Shown: positions 22,758 to 32,481 of the stretch, piece by piece
How the letters are laid out: each line of letters begins with the position of its first letter
Position numbering within the stretch: the first letter of the stretch is position 1
Assembly (NCBI GenBank): GCA_035478835.1
Contig: DATIJH010000003.1
Coordinates: 9,345 to 73,344, forward strand
From: DATASD01 sp035478835
GTDB lineage: Bacteria; Patescibacteriota; Saccharimonadia; Saccharimonadales; UBA4665
Reading direction: 5' to 3'
Length of the DNA stretch: 64,000 nucleotides
Notes under the pieces: model-generated
Seen by the model: only the letters and a program-made list of their open reading frames with translations
What the model was told of the DNA's origin: nothing
Database searches by the model: none
Program-made: the position numbers and the translations under genes

Positions 22758-25700
22758 CTACTCGTCCTGTTGTACCGCAATCTTTTGCACTAATATAGTA
22801 ATTTTAACTTGAAGTTCTTCGGGCGTCCGCACGCCATAATATCCGCACACTCGTTCCTCATCCCATTCGTCGCGCATATTTTCCGGGATCATCCACGGCA
22901 AGTCATATGCGACCGCAACAGCAGCTTTCTCGGCATCACTCGCCGATCGAAACAAGGAGGCGATCTGGTTTTGGTGCGAACTTTCTTCGGGCAACAAAAT
23001 ACTTTCTATTGTTTCACTTCCCGGGATAGATTCGTGCCAGGAACGGACCGAGCCGTCAGACCATCTTGAATCTTCGTCTAATCGCAAGGTGTTCTTTATA
23101 ATCGCCCGGCGAGCCTGTCTTAATGAGATTTCAGCCTGTGTCATATCCCAAACCACTGCTTCATCAATCATCCATCTTTCAATGTATTCGTCGTCCTCGT
23201 ATCTTTCGCACAATGCGCGGTACCTCTGAACACCGTTTAGTGGATCCTTGACGTACGTGGCAATGAGGCGACGAAGAACTTCCGATGTAATATCAGCAAC
23301 ATCTATCTTAGAATTTACATCATCCCAGCGCTCGATATAGGCTTTGATCCATGCTTCAGGTTTTGGATGATTCACCGCCCGCTTGATAATCTCATCGTCC
23401 ACAGCGAGATGTGTGCCTCTATATTCTGCGGTAAGTTCCTCATAATCCTGCAAGCGGCCATCCAGCGCCTCAGTAAGTCGTCTGCCAGATTTGGACAAGG
23501 CCACCCTTTTCACGGTCGCAATACCAAGCTTCTGCTTATAATGAGACGGCACTCCTCCTACGTCCGCGAGCCATCGTTTTATAGAGGCAGCCGGATCTGA
23601 GGCGCGCGTCGTGAAACAAAATCGATTTAATGCTAGACGACCTACATGAACATTGGTTGCAAACTTCCGAGCCGTATACTCATAGGTTTGCAGAAGACCC
23701 TCTATCTTGCTCGGTTCCAACAGATAACTTAGGCAGGCTGATCGGCAATACCCTGGCGCCACACCGAGTACTCGAAAACGAGGCGTCATCTCCGCTACAA
23801 GGGCTTGGTATTGCCGGAGCGCGAACAGTGGCTGGCTGCGGCGCTCCGTATACTGCAATAACTTTTTCAAGCTATTGCGAGTCAGCCGCCCCACTGATCC
23901 ATCCTGACGCATAAATTGATCGCAGTATGTAGCGCTAAAACTCAATGCCGCACGGTATGGTTGAGAAAAACCAAACGTCTTCATTTTTTCAAGATCCGCA
24001 AGGTAGGCTCGCGCGGCTTCGAGTAGTCGCGCCTCTCGCCATTCTTTACTTCTGTTCCATAACTCTGGCGCGGCCCGCTTTAAACCGTCGACGAGCTGTA
24101 TAATGCCCCGTCTTCTGTGATCTTCTTCTATTAACACACCCTCTGCTACCAGTGATTCTATAAGAACTTCGGCGGCATCCTGAACGAACGTCCACCGCTC
24201 AGCCACCTCATTCCCTGCATGCCTAGTGCTATTGTCTCGCCTCCAGTGCCGTACCATATATAGCAAGGCTTGGGGTTCGGCGTCGGATTTAGTCCGTAAC
24301 TTCTTGGGTAAGCGTACGTATGGCAGCAACTCATCAACGTATCGCTCAAGATCTGGGGTACCAAAAGCTGCTTGGAGTTTTTCTCGGTCAACCTCGCGAC
24401 CGAGCACTAGACGGTCGAGCTTGAACGCTGCTAAAATTGCCTCCCGTTCTTCTTGGCGTAAAGCGTCAAGGCCTTCGCCAAAATATAAACTCTCTTGCAG
24501 ACCATCGCCGGCAACAAGGTAGCCACGGCCCAAAAAAAGATCCGTATAACGAGCAGCATTTTTGATGGTTTCTAAGTCGTAAAGTTCGATGAGCCGTTTA
24601 CGCATCCACGGCTTTACATGCGGCAATTCGACTCCCAACTCATATTTATTTAATGCGGCCTGTTTAGCCATACGTTCTAGGGTTTCATCTGTAGGCTCCT
24701 CAGAAAGTCCCGCGACTGCGCGTAACTGCACGCGACCGCTGGCGTTGGCGACCATCGCTCGCCGTCCTTCGAGCCTTTGCAAGTACAGCTCAGCAGCAGC
24801 CATAGCATTCTTCGGGTTATGGGAAGCGAGGCGCTCGAGTTCCGAGGTTGTAAAGTAAGGATACTCTCCATATCGCTCGCGCAATTCCGCCATATTTTTA
24901 TAAAATAGTTCAAGGGCAGATCCGATATCGCTGTGATAGCGCTGCACCAGACGAACTAGCACCGCTGTACTTACCTCAGGATTATCCCGGCGGAGTGCAT
25001 CTACCTGACGGGTGAGTTTCTCTACAAGCGAGCGAGGATCCCAAACATTTTTACGGAAAATGTCGCGTAAGACTCCGACTGAGAGGGGACCATCCTGCTG
25101 GACGAACCGCCGCAACATGGCAGTATAGAATGCTGGTTTATGGGACCGGAGGAGCAGGGCTGGATCTTTAAATCCGGCGTCCGAAATGGCCAGGAAGTCA
25201 TCTGTTACCACCTCGTGAACTCCTATTGCATCCTGCAATTCCTCCTCTTTCAAATCAGGATACCACCTGCCGTCCTGACCTGGCTTTAGGCCAAAGGCAC
25301 GATATTTTAGGATAGCAGAGGCGGTAAATGCGGTAATCTTTTGCGCATCGTCTGGCGGTATGGCGAGCTCACGAGCCCGGGGCGTCAACACATCATCCAA
25401 GTGTGCGGAAAGCTCTTCATATAAATACGGACGCTTGCCCTTGGGGATACTTAACTGGTTAGTTCGGAACGCTTGTCGAATAATTTCGAGCTTGTGTCGT
25501 GGTTCTTCGGGTACTTTTGAGAGATCGAATATAAACCTGGTGTCGCCAAGAATATGGGAAGGACGCCGCTGTTTTGTAGGTTGAGCTACCTCTGCAGCGA
25601 CAACGACGCTACCGGTGGCTTGCCCCTTAATTTCCGTAACAATCTCCTGACGCTGCTCGGTGCAGTGTGGGAGCTGTACGCACGACTGGCATGCCGCCTT

Positions 25701-25874
25701 TGCAACTTCGAGCAGTTCAGGCTTGGGTTCACGGCTTTGGTCGAGCTCTAAAAACACAGGGGCAGCCGGCCCCATCGTACATTCGCCTGGGATAAAGTCA
25801 CGAATCATCCTATCTTGTATATCGTATCGTGACATATTTGAAAACCCTGTTTTGCCCCGGTCTTTGATTGACAT
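22758..25874 (-). CDS. Giant protein with N-terminal WhiB-like Cys cluster and faintly sigma-4-like C-terminus
   Basis: 1038 aa, no membrane span. C32 and then C62-x2-C65-x5-C71 (AKAACQSCVQLPHC) reproduce the four-Cys spacing of WhiB iron-sulfur proteins. The rest is almost all alpha-helical, Arg/Glu-rich, with no family I recognise. The last ~90 residues (SDAEKAAVAVAYDLPW...ERVCGYYGVRTPEELQVKI) resemble the pattern of sigma-70 region 4 (E..VL.L.YGL...E...LGVS.E.V), and just before it HESIPGSETIESILLPEE recalls the linker. WhiB proteins bind region 4 of the housekeeping sigma factor, so a fusion would be notable. ATG 25835 (Met14) is an alternative start. Convergent with manC (four bases between stops). 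Confidence 0.7.
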   Translation of the reverse strand: MSIKDRGKTGFSNMSRYDIQDRMIRDFIPGECTMGPAAPVFLELDQSREPKPELLEVAKAACQSCVQLPHCTEQRQEIVTEIKGQATGSVVVAAEVAQPTKQRRPSHILGDTRFIFDLSKVPEEPRHKLEIIRQAFRTNQLSIPKGKRPYLYEELSAHLDDVLTPRARELAIPPDDAQKITAFTASAILKYRAFGLKPGQDGRWYPDLKEEELQDAIGVHEVVTDDFLAISDAGFKDPALLLRSHKPAFYTAMLRRFVQQDGPLSVGVLRDIFRKNVWDPRSLVEKLTRQVDALRRDNPEVSTAVLVRLVQRYHSDIGSALELFYKNMAELRERYGEYPYFTTSELERLASHNPKNAMAAAELYLQRLEGRRAMVANASGRVQLRAVAGLSEEPTDETLERMAKQAALNKYELGVELPHVKPWMRKRLIELYDLETIKNAARYTDLFLGRGYLVAGDGLQESLYFGEGLDALRQEEREAILAAFKLDRLVLGREVDREKLQAAFGTPDLERYVDELLPYVRLPKKLRTKSDAEPQALLYMVRHWRRDNSTRHAGNEVAERWTFVQDAAEVLIESLVAEGVLIEEDHRRRGIIQLVDGLKRAAPELWNRSKEWREARLLEAARAYLADLEKMKTFGFSQPYRAALSFSATYCDQFMRQDGSVGRLTRNSLKKLLQYTERRSQPLFALRQYQALVAEMTPRFRVLGVAPGYCRSACLSYLLEPSKIEGLLQTYEYTARKFATNVHVGRLALNRFCFTTRASDPAASIKRWLADVGGVPSHYKQKLGIATVKRVALSKSGRRLTEALDGRLQDYEELTAEYRGTHLAVDDEIIKRAVNHPKPEAWIKAYIERWDDVNSKIDVADITSEVLRRLIATYVKDPLNGVQRYRALCERYEDDEYIERWMIDEAVVWDMTQAEISLRQARRAIIKNTLRLDEDSRWSDGSVRSWHESIPGSETIESILLPEESSHQNQIASLFRSASDAEKAAVAVAYDLPWMIPENMRDEWDEERVCGYYGVRTPEELQVKITILVQKIAVQQDE

Positions 25875-25903
25875 TCGGCGTAACGGGCGGTACTGTGTGT
25901 GCA

Positions 25904-25918
25904 GCTAGGCCGCCTAGC
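25904..25918. repeat. Palindrome in the divergent promoter region
   Basis: GCTAGGC-C-GCCTAGC, a perfect 7-bp inverted repeat around one base, lies between the divergent starts of the giant Cys-cluster gene and manB. Size and position fit an operator for a dimeric regulator; no binding protein is known. Confidence 0.4.
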
Positions 25919-25966
25919 ATGGCGGGTTAGTTGAGATGCATAAACGTAAGCAAAGGAGTAATCCCC

Positions 25967-27316
25967 GTGGATGCAATCAACACCATTTTTAAAGCGTACG
26001 ACGTGCGTGGCAAGGTCGGCAGCGAGCTGACCGCTGATATTGCCAGGCGTATTGGCCAGGCATTTGCTGATTGGCTGCCAACAGAGGGCGCCGTGGCTGT
26101 GGGCCGCGATATGCGCCCGGACTCGGCTGAGCTCGCCGCCGCTGCAATTGTAGGCTTGCGCGCCCAAGGCCGCGACGTCATCGATATCGGCCAGGTCACC
26201 AGCGACATGATCTACTTTGCCGTCGGACACTACAAGCTTGCCGGCGGCATGATGATCACCGCCAGTCACAACCCTGGCGAGTACAACGGCATCAAGTTTT
26301 GCCGCGAAGAAGCCCGGCCTTTAGGCCAAGAAACCGGCTTATTCGAGATACGCGACCGCGTCGCAGCCAACGATTTTAAGCCGGCCGCGACAGCGCAAGG
26401 CGGCTTCACCACGCAAGACATCGTAGAGGACTGGATCACCCATGCGCTCTCGTTCATCGACACGGCAAAATTAAAACCGCTCAAAATCGCGGTCGACGCC
26501 GGCAACGGCATGGCCGGCAAAATTTTCCCCGAGCTCGAGCCCTACGTACCGTGGGACGTCACCGAAATGTACTTTGAGCTCGACGGCACCTTCCCGAATC
26601 ACGAAGCCAACCCGCTCAAGTTCGAGACGCTTGCCGATCTCACCGCCATGATCAAAAAGCACAAACTGGACGGCGGCATTGCCTTTGACGGCGACGGCGA
26701 CCGGGCACTTTTGGTGGATGAAACCGGCACTGTGGTGTCCGGCGGCGTCATGACGTCCATCATTGCCGACTACTTTTTGGGACGATTCCCCGGCTCGCAC
26801 ATCCTGTACGATTTGCGCAGCAGCCACGCCGTGCCCGAGCTCATCAGCAAAAAAGGCGGACACGCAGTGCGTACGCGTGTTGGCCACTCGTTCATTAAGC
26901 AGATCATGCGCGAAAAAGACGCGCCGTTCGGCGGCGAAGTCTCCGGCCACTTTTACTTCCGCGACAACTGGTTTGCCGACTCCGGCCTGATTGCCGCAGT
27001 CATTGGCCTCTACGTTGCCAGCCTCACCGGAAAACCGCTGTCGCAACTGCGCAAACTACACGACAAATATCCAAGCATCGAGGAAACCAACTTCGAAGTC
27101 GCCGACAAAGCGGCCGTGTTTGACCGATTAAAGCGCGAATACCATGCACACGAGCAAGACGAACTCGATGGCTTGACCGTGGAGCTTGGCAACGGCATGT
27201 GGTTTAACGTTCGCCCGAGCAACACCGAGCCCGTCATCCGCCTGAACGCCGAAGCCCGGAGCCAAGGCGCGCTCGACCAGCTCGTCACCAAATTAACCAA
27301 GCTAATAACCGCGTAG
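25967..27316 (+). CDS. manB: Phosphomannomutase/phosphoglucomutase
   Basis: 449 aa from GTG 25967, chosen because AAAGGAG lies eight bases upstream; an upstream ATG frame has no such support. Alpha-D-phosphohexomutase: start FKAYDVRGKVGSEL, phosphoserine loop ITASHNPGEYNGIKF, Mg loop AFDGDGDRALLVD, sugar-binding GEVSGHFYFRDNWF and phosphate-binding RPSNTEPVIRLN. It interconverts hexose 6- and 1-phosphates, feeding ManC and probably rfbA. First gene of the galE-rfbBCDA run. Confidence 0.92.
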   Translation: MDAINTIFKAYDVRGKVGSELTADIARRIGQAFADWLPTEGAVAVGRDMRPDSAELAAAAIVGLRAQGRDVIDIGQVTSDMIYFAVGHYKLAGGMMITASHNPGEYNGIKFCREEARPLGQETGLFEIRDRVAANDFKPAATAQGGFTTQDIVEDWITHALSFIDTAKLKPLKIAVDAGNGMAGKIFPELEPYVPWDVTEMYFELDGTFPNHEANPLKFETLADLTAMIKKHKLDGGIAFDGDGDRALLVDETGTVVSGGVMTSIIADYFLGRFPGSHILYDLRSSHAVPELISKKGGHAVRTRVGHSFIKQIMREKDAPFGGEVSGHFYFRDNWFADSGLIAAVIGLYVASLTGKPLSQLRKLHDKYPSIEETNFEVADKAAVFDRLKREYHAHEQDELDGLTVELGNGMWFNVRPSNTEPVIRLNAEARSQGALDQLVTKLTKLITA

Positions 27317-27325
27317 GGTATACCG

Positions 27326-28372
27326 ATGAAAGTTCTTGTTACAGGTGGCGCCGGGTACATTGGCAGTCACACGTTGGTCGAGCTCGCGGCCGCCGGACAT
27401 CAGGCAGTTGTTGTCGACAACTTAGTAAACAGCGATGCCGAGGCGCTCCGCCGCGTCGAGGAAATCACTGGCCAGCAGTTTCCGTTTTACCAAATAGATT
27501 GCGCCGACAAACAGGCGCTCGCCAAAGTTTTTGCCGAACACGCTATTGGCGCCGTCATCCATTTTGCCGGCTTAAAATCCGTGGGCGAATCGGTGAACGA
27601 CCCGCTCGGATACTACCGCACCAATCTGGATTCCACGCTCAGTTTGTGCGAAGCCATGCAGGACGCCGGGGTGCATCGCTTACTGTTTAGCTCCTCCGCC
27701 ACCGTGTACGGCACACCCGAAAGCTTGCCTTTGACCGAAGAAAGTACCGTCGGCCAAAACATCACCAATCCGTATGGCGAAACCAAGTACGTGATCGAAC
27801 GGCTGCTGCAATACCTCGCCAAAAGCGATCCAACGTGGCGCATCACGCTGCTGCGCTACTTTAACCCGATCGGCGCACATCAAAGCGGCCGCATCGGCGA
27901 AGATCCGGGCGGCGTGCCAAATAATCTCATGCCGTACGTCGCTCAAGTTGCCGTTGGCCGACGCGAAGCCGTGCAAGTTTTCGGCAATGACTACGACACA
28001 CCTGACGGCACTGGCGTGCGCGATTACATCCATGTGGTGGACCTGGCGAAAGGTCACGTCGCCGCGATTGAGCAGGGCGACAAGCCGGGTGTTGCCGCAT
28101 ACAACCTCGGCACCGGCAAGGGTACGAGCGTACTCGAACTCATCCATGCATTTGAAAAGGCTTGCGGCAAGCCCATTCCGTACAACGTCGTTGCCCGGCG
28201 ACCCGGCGACCTCGCCAGCGTCTATGCCGACGTTTCCAAAGCCAAACGCGAACTACACTGGCAAGCCACGAAAACCATCGAAGATGCCTGCGCCGACAGC
28301 TGGCGCTGGCAACAGCAAAATCCGACCGGTTACAACCAACCCGCAACCGCTAATCAAGAAAGGAACTCATAA
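27326..28372 (+). CDS. galE: UDP-glucose 4-epimerase
   Basis: 348 aa. NAD-binding VLVTGGAGYIGSHTLVELAA; catalytic Ser-Ser and Tyr-x3-Lys (LLFSSSATVYGTPESLP; NPYGETKYVIER); ARRPGDLASVYAD near the end. Extended SDR of the GalE type, making UDP-galactose from UDP-glucose. Starts nine bases after the manB stop. It ends with TAA one base before the rfbB start. Confidence 0.92.
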   Translation: MKVLVTGGAGYIGSHTLVELAAAGHQAVVVDNLVNSDAEALRRVEEITGQQFPFYQIDCADKQALAKVFAEHAIGAVIHFAGLKSVGESVNDPLGYYRTNLDSTLSLCEAMQDAGVHRLLFSSSATVYGTPESLPLTEESTVGQNITNPYGETKYVIERLLQYLAKSDPTWRITLLRYFNPIGAHQSGRIGEDPGGVPNNLMPYVAQVAVGRREAVQVFGNDYDTPDGTGVRDYIHVVDLAKGHVAAIEQGDKPGVAAYNLGTGKGTSVLELIHAFEKACGKPIPYNVVARRPGDLASVYADVSKAKRELHWQATKTIEDACADSWRWQQQNPTGYNQPATANQERNS

Positions 28373-28373
28373 T

Positions 28374-29393
28374 ATGAAAATGCTCATCACCGGTGGCGCC
28401 GGATTCATTGGCTCCAACTATGTGCACCTCGTGCGCGAAACTCACCCCGACTACCAGATTGTGGTTGTCGATAAACTCAACCAGCAAGGCAACAAGGCAA
28501 ACTTGGATGGCGTCATAAATGACATCGAATTCCACGAATTCGACCTCATCGAAGAGGACAAGCTGCGCCCGATTTTTGAGCAAGGCATCGATTATGTCGT
28601 GCACTTTGCCGCCGAAACCAACGTTGACCGCTCCATCGAGAATCCTGATGCTTTTGTGAGCAGCAACGTGCTGGCCACCAACATTTTGCTGCGTCTGAGC
28701 CGCGATCACCACGTCAAGCGCTTTCACCACGTCTCGACCGACGAAGTTTTCGGCAGTCTGGAACTCGACACCACGGACAAATTCAACGAGGACACGCCAT
28801 ACGATCCGCGCAGCCCATACTCGGCAACCAAGGCGGGCAGCGACCACTTGGTGCGCTCGTACTTCCACACCTACGGTTTGGACGTAACCATTTCGAACTG
28901 CTCTAACAACTACGGCCCATACCAGGTGCCGGAAAACATCGTGCCGGTCTTTTCGCTGATGGCCATCCAAGACAAACCACTCACCATTTACGGCGACGGC
29001 AAGAGCGTGCGCGACTACTTGTTTGTGCTCGACCACTGCCGCGCCATCGACCTTATCCTACACAACGGTAAAGCCGGCGAAACATACTGTGTTGGCGGCG
29101 GCCAAGAGCAAAACGGTATTCAGATTGCCGACGCCGTGCTCAAAATCACCGGCAAACCGGACAGCCTCAAACGCTTTGTTACCGACCGGCCCGGCCACGA
29201 TCGCCGTTATGCCATTGACTACAGCAAACTGGCGCGCGAGCTCGGCTACCAACCAAGCGTTACTTTCGAGGAAGGCCTCAAACAAACAATCGAATGGTAC
29301 CAAAACCACCCCGAATGGTGGCAACCGTACATGGAAAAATTTTACGTGCCAAAATTTTTGCAGGCTGATGCCGAGCGTTTAAAGGAGGAGTAA
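28374..29393 (+). CDS. rfbB: dTDP-glucose 4,6-dehydratase
   Basis: 339 aa from ATG 28374, preceded by AAAGGAAC. MLITGGAGFIGSNYVHLVRE; HFAAETNVDRSIENPDAFV; HVSTDEVFGSLEL; YSATKAGSDHLVRSY; SNNYGPYQVPENIVP; DRPGHDRRYAID are all RmlB hallmarks. Converts dTDP-glucose to dTDP-4-keto-6-deoxyglucose, the second step of dTDP-rhamnose synthesis. Part of a B-C-D-A ordered operon. Confidence 0.93.
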   Translation: MKMLITGGAGFIGSNYVHLVRETHPDYQIVVVDKLNQQGNKANLDGVINDIEFHEFDLIEEDKLRPIFEQGIDYVVHFAAETNVDRSIENPDAFVSSNVLATNILLRLSRDHHVKRFHHVSTDEVFGSLELDTTDKFNEDTPYDPRSPYSATKAGSDHLVRSYFHTYGLDVTISNCSNNYGPYQVPENIVPVFSLMAIQDKPLTIYGDGKSVRDYLFVLDHCRAIDLILHNGKAGETYCVGGGQEQNGIQIADAVLKITGKPDSLKRFVTDRPGHDRRYAIDYSKLARELGYQPSVTFEEGLKQTIEWYQNHPEWWQPYMEKFYVPKFLQADAERLKEE

Positions 29394-29394
29394 C

Positions 29395-29961
29395 ATGGCA
29401 GTAGCAACAACCGAAATCACCGGACATCAGACCGACATTCCCGGCCTCATCTGGTTTGACGTAACCAGCGTCGGCGACGAACGGGGCTGGTTCCAGGAAA
29501 AATTCCATAAAGCCAAACTGGTCGCCGCCGGTCTGCCCGAAGACTTTACCGTCGTGCAAAACAGCCTGGCCTACAACAAGCGCGGCGTGACGCGCGGCTT
29601 CCATGCCGAGCCGTGGGACAAGTACGTCTCGGTGGTCACCGGCAAGGTTTTCGTAGCCTATGTAGATCTGCGCGAAGGCCCAACATTCGGCAAAGTCGTC
29701 ACCCTCGAGGTCGATAAAAATAAAGCCGTATTTGTGCCGCGCGGCGTCGGCAACTCCTACCAATGCCTCGAAGACGACGTCTATTACCTGTATAGCGTCA
29801 ACCAACACTGGAACGAAGACGCCTACAAAACCAGCCTGTTCGTCAACCTAGCCGACCCGCAACTGAACGTGCAGTGGCCGATTCCGCTTGAGCAAGCCAT
29901 CCTGTCCGAGCGCGACAAAAACCACCCCAACCTGGCCAACATTAAACCGTTCGAGGCATAA
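29395..29961 (+). CDS. rfbC: dTDP-4-dehydrorhamnose 3,5-epimerase
   Basis: 188 aa cupin. GLIWFDVTSVGDERGWFQEK; QNSLAYNKRGVTRGFHAEPW with the catalytic His (RGFHAE); KYVSVVTGKVFVAYVDLREG; FVPRGVGNSYQCLEDD. Third enzyme of the rhamnose pathway. Starts one base after rfbB (GGAGGAG overlaps the rfbB end as its SD). Confidence 0.92.
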   Translation: MAVATTEITGHQTDIPGLIWFDVTSVGDERGWFQEKFHKAKLVAAGLPEDFTVVQNSLAYNKRGVTRGFHAEPWDKYVSVVTGKVFVAYVDLREGPTFGKVVTLEVDKNKAVFVPRGVGNSYQCLEDDVYYLYSVNQHWNEDAYKTSLFVNLADPQLNVQWPIPLEQAILSERDKNHPNLANIKPFEA

Positions 29962-29962
29962 T

Positions 29963-30829
29963 ATGGACGCAACACGCTTTTTAATCATCGGCGCTGCTGG
30001 CCAGCTCGGTCTAGCCCTGGGTGAACGTTTTCCGGACGCCATCAAAACCGATCGCGGTGAGCTCGACATCACCGACTGGGAATCAGTCAAAAACTTTGAC
30101 TGGTCGCGCGTCGACGTCATTTTGAACGCCGCCGCCTACACCAACGTTGACGGCGCCGAAACGCCCGAAGGTCGCAAAGCTGCCTGGCAAGTGAACGCCA
30201 CAGCAACCGGCTACTTAGCCAAAATCGCCAGCGAGCACAACATTACACTCGTGCACGTTTCGACCGACTATGTCTTTGACGGCACTGCTGCGCCGCATAC
30301 CGAAACCGAAGCCTTTAGCCCGCTCGGCGTCTACGCGCAGAGTAAAGCCGCCGGCGACATTGCCGCCAGTGTTGCACCCAAGTATTACGTTCTACGGACA
30401 AGCTGGGTGATTGGCGAAGGCAACAACTTTGTCCGCACCATGATCGGCCTGGCTGCCAAAAACGTCTCACCAACTGTGGTCAGCGACCAAATTGGCCGCT
30501 TAACATTTACTGTGCAGTTGGTTGACGCCGTCGAGCACCTGCTAAAAATTCAGGCCGAATACGGTACATACAACGTCAGCAACGGTGGCGATCCGGCATC
30601 TTGGGCCGACATCACCCGCACCATTTTTAGCGAACTTGGCCGCACCGATCTCACCGTAACCGACACGACCACCGCCGAGTATTTCAAGTCCAAACCCGGG
30701 GGGGCCGCACCGCGCCCACTGCAAAGTGCGCTCGACCTTAGCAAAATTCAGGCAACCGGCTTGAGTTTAAGCGATTGGCGCACCGACCTGCACAGCTACA
30801 TCATAAGCGAAACCAAGAAGGAGCAATAA
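29963..30829 (+). CDS. rfbD: dTDP-4-dehydrorhamnose reductase
   Basis: 288 aa from ATG 29963, one base after the rfbC stop. FLIIGAAGQLGLALGERFP; ELDITDWESV; NAAAYTNVDGAE; VHVSTDYVFDGT; YAQSKAAGD; LRTSWVIGEGNNF. NAD(P)H reductase that finishes dTDP-L-rhamnose. Confidence 0.93.
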   Translation: MDATRFLIIGAAGQLGLALGERFPDAIKTDRGELDITDWESVKNFDWSRVDVILNAAAYTNVDGAETPEGRKAAWQVNATATGYLAKIASEHNITLVHVSTDYVFDGTAAPHTETEAFSPLGVYAQSKAAGDIAASVAPKYYVLRTSWVIGEGNNFVRTMIGLAAKNVSPTVVSDQIGRLTFTVQLVDAVEHLLKIQAEYGTYNVSNGGDPASWADITRTIFSELGRTDLTVTDTTTAEYFKSKPGGAAPRPLQSALDLSKIQATGLSLSDWRTDLHSYIISETKKEQ

Positions 30830-30830
30830 T

Positions 30831-31694
30831 ATGAAGGGCATTATTTTGGCCGGCGGCTCCGGCACGCGTCTCTACCCCATAACAAAAGGCATCTCCAAAC
30901 AGCTGATGCCAATTTACGACAAACCGATGATCTACTACCCCCTGAGCACGCTCATGATGGCCGGCATCCGCGAGATTTTAATCATCACCACGCCGGAAGA
31001 TTCCGAGGCGTTCCAGCGCCTGCTTGGCGACGGCTCGCAGCTCGGCTGCCGGTTTGAATACGCCGCGCAGCCGCATCCGAACGGTCTGGCCGAAGCGTTT
31101 ATCATCGGCGCCGACTTTATTGGCGGCGACAAAGTCGCGCTCGTGCTTGGCGACAACATCTTTTACGGCCATGGCTTTGGCAACAGCCTCAAGCGCTGCA
31201 CCAACCCCGACGGCGGCATCGTGTTCGCCTACCAGGTCGCCGATCCGGAGCGCTACGGCGTGGTCGAGTTCGACGAAAACCGCACTGCAATTTCCATCGA
31301 AGAAAAGCCCGAACAACCCAAGTCCAACTACGCCGTGGTCGGCCTGTACTTTTACGACAACGACGTGGTCGAAATCGCTAAAAACATCCAACCCAGCGCC
31401 CGCGGTGAAATCGAAATCACCGCCGTGAACGAAGAGTATTTAAAGCGCGGCAAGCTCAAGGTGCAGTCTATGGGCCGCGGCAGCGCCTGGCTCGACACCG
31501 GCACATTTGGTTCCATGAACGACGCCTCGCAGTTCGTAGAAGTCATCGAAAAACGCACCGGATATAAAGTCGGCTGCATCGAGGAAGTTGCTTTGCAGGA
31601 AGGTTTCATTACACCCGAACAGCTGCGTGAGCTCGCCGAGCCGCTCAAAAAGTCCGGCTACGGCACCTACCTTGAATCGCTGTTAGGGGAGTAA
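30831..31694 (+). CDS. rfbA: Glucose-1-phosphate thymidylyltransferase
   Basis: 287 aa. MKGIILAGGSGTRLYPITKG; SKQLMPIYDKPMIYYPLSTL; ALVLGDNIFYGHGFG; RGSAWLDTGTFGSM. First step of the dTDP-rhamnose pathway (Glc-1-P + dTTP). Last gene of the plus-strand run; its last 12 bases overlap the convergent GtrA-like gene. Confidence 0.94.
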   Translation: MKGIILAGGSGTRLYPITKGISKQLMPIYDKPMIYYPLSTLMMAGIREILIITTPEDSEAFQRLLGDGSQLGCRFEYAAQPHPNGLAEAFIIGADFIGGDKVALVLGDNIFYGHGFGNSLKRCTNPDGGIVFAYQVADPERYGVVEFDENRTAISIEEKPEQPKSNYAVVGLYFYDNDVVEIAKNIQPSARGEIEITAVNEEYLKRGKLKVQSMGRGSAWLDTGTFGSMNDASQFVEVIEKRTGYKVGCIEEVALQEGFITPEQLRELAEPLKKSGYGTYLESLLGE

Positions 31695-32150
31695 TCCGGC
31701 ATCTTCGCCCTCGTCCTTATGGCCGGCGAAAATCACAAAATTAAACAGCAAGAAGTTCCACAGTACCACCAGCACCATGGCCAATACTTTGCCGAGAATC
31801 GGTGTTAGGCCGTGGTGCTTTAAAAATCCAATGATCACGTTGGTGGCAAACAGGTTAAACAAGCCGACCAAAAATACCGCCATCATCTGGTGGTGCCGGC
31901 GCATCTTGAATTTCTTTTGCTTGAACGCCCACAGCCGGTTAAGTGTAAAGCTCATTGTAACGCCCACACAAAAACTGATCGAGTTCGCCACATACACCTG
32001 CAAGTGCAGCACGCTAAACAATAATAAGAAGGTTAGATACTCACTCGCGAACGTGGTGCCGCCCGAAAATAAATATCGTAACAGCGGATGTGCGGTTAAA
32101 AGCCGTATAAGTTGGCGGCCAGCGCCAACCCCACTATCATTTTTTGCCAT
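31683..32150 (-). CDS. GtrA-family membrane protein
   Basis: 155 aa, four spans. LLRYLFSGGTTFASEYLTFL; FTLNRLWAFKQKKFKMRRH; ending LWNFLLFNFVIFAGHK. Second GtrA-like protein of the window. Its start overlaps the DUF2304 gene by 14 bases, forming a GT2-DUF2304-GtrA operon, a common set for making and flipping a polyprenyl-phosphate sugar. Confidence 0.85.
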   Translation of the reverse strand: MAKNDSGVGAGRQLIRLLTAHPLLRYLFSGGTTFASEYLTFLLLFSVLHLQVYVANSISFCVGVTMSFTLNRLWAFKQKKFKMRRHHQMMAVFLVGLFNLFATNVIIGFLKHHGLTPILGKVLAMVLVVLWNFLLFNFVIFAGHKDEGEDAGLLP

Positions 32151-32481
32151 AACGCATTTGTGCCTCGAGCAGCGCCATGTGCCGGACCAATTTCACAAAG
32201 CGTTTCTGCTCTTGGCGGTTGCCGATATAGGTGTTAATAACCACAAATACAAAGGCGAGCGCAAGCAAATACAACAGCAAATCAGCACCGCGCCCCACGC
32301 CCACGGTGCGTGCCACGCGAGTCAGCGTATCCGGCAACAGCACGGCGATAATTGCGGCAATAAAGAACAATCCGCCTAAAATTTTCTTCCAGGCACGATT
32401 CTGCGCGGCGGCCGGATTCTTTAAAAACCGAAACATAATGAATACGAACGCAATAACGAGAATAACCTGTAATACAATCAT
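32137..32481 (-). CDS. DUF2304-family small membrane protein
   Basis: 114 aa with three spans (1-20, 33-52, 66-84) and a charged C-tail (NRQEQKRFVKLVRHMALLEA). DUF2304 proteins regularly accompany GT2 enzymes and GtrA, as here; their exact role is not known. Overlaps both neighbours by a few bases. Confidence 0.8.
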   Translation of the reverse strand: MIVLQVILVIAFVFIMFRFLKNPAAAQNRAWKKILGGLFFIAAIIAVLLPDTLTRVARTVGVGRGADLLLYLLALAFVFVVINTYIGNRQEQKRFVKLVRHMALLEAQMRYGKK

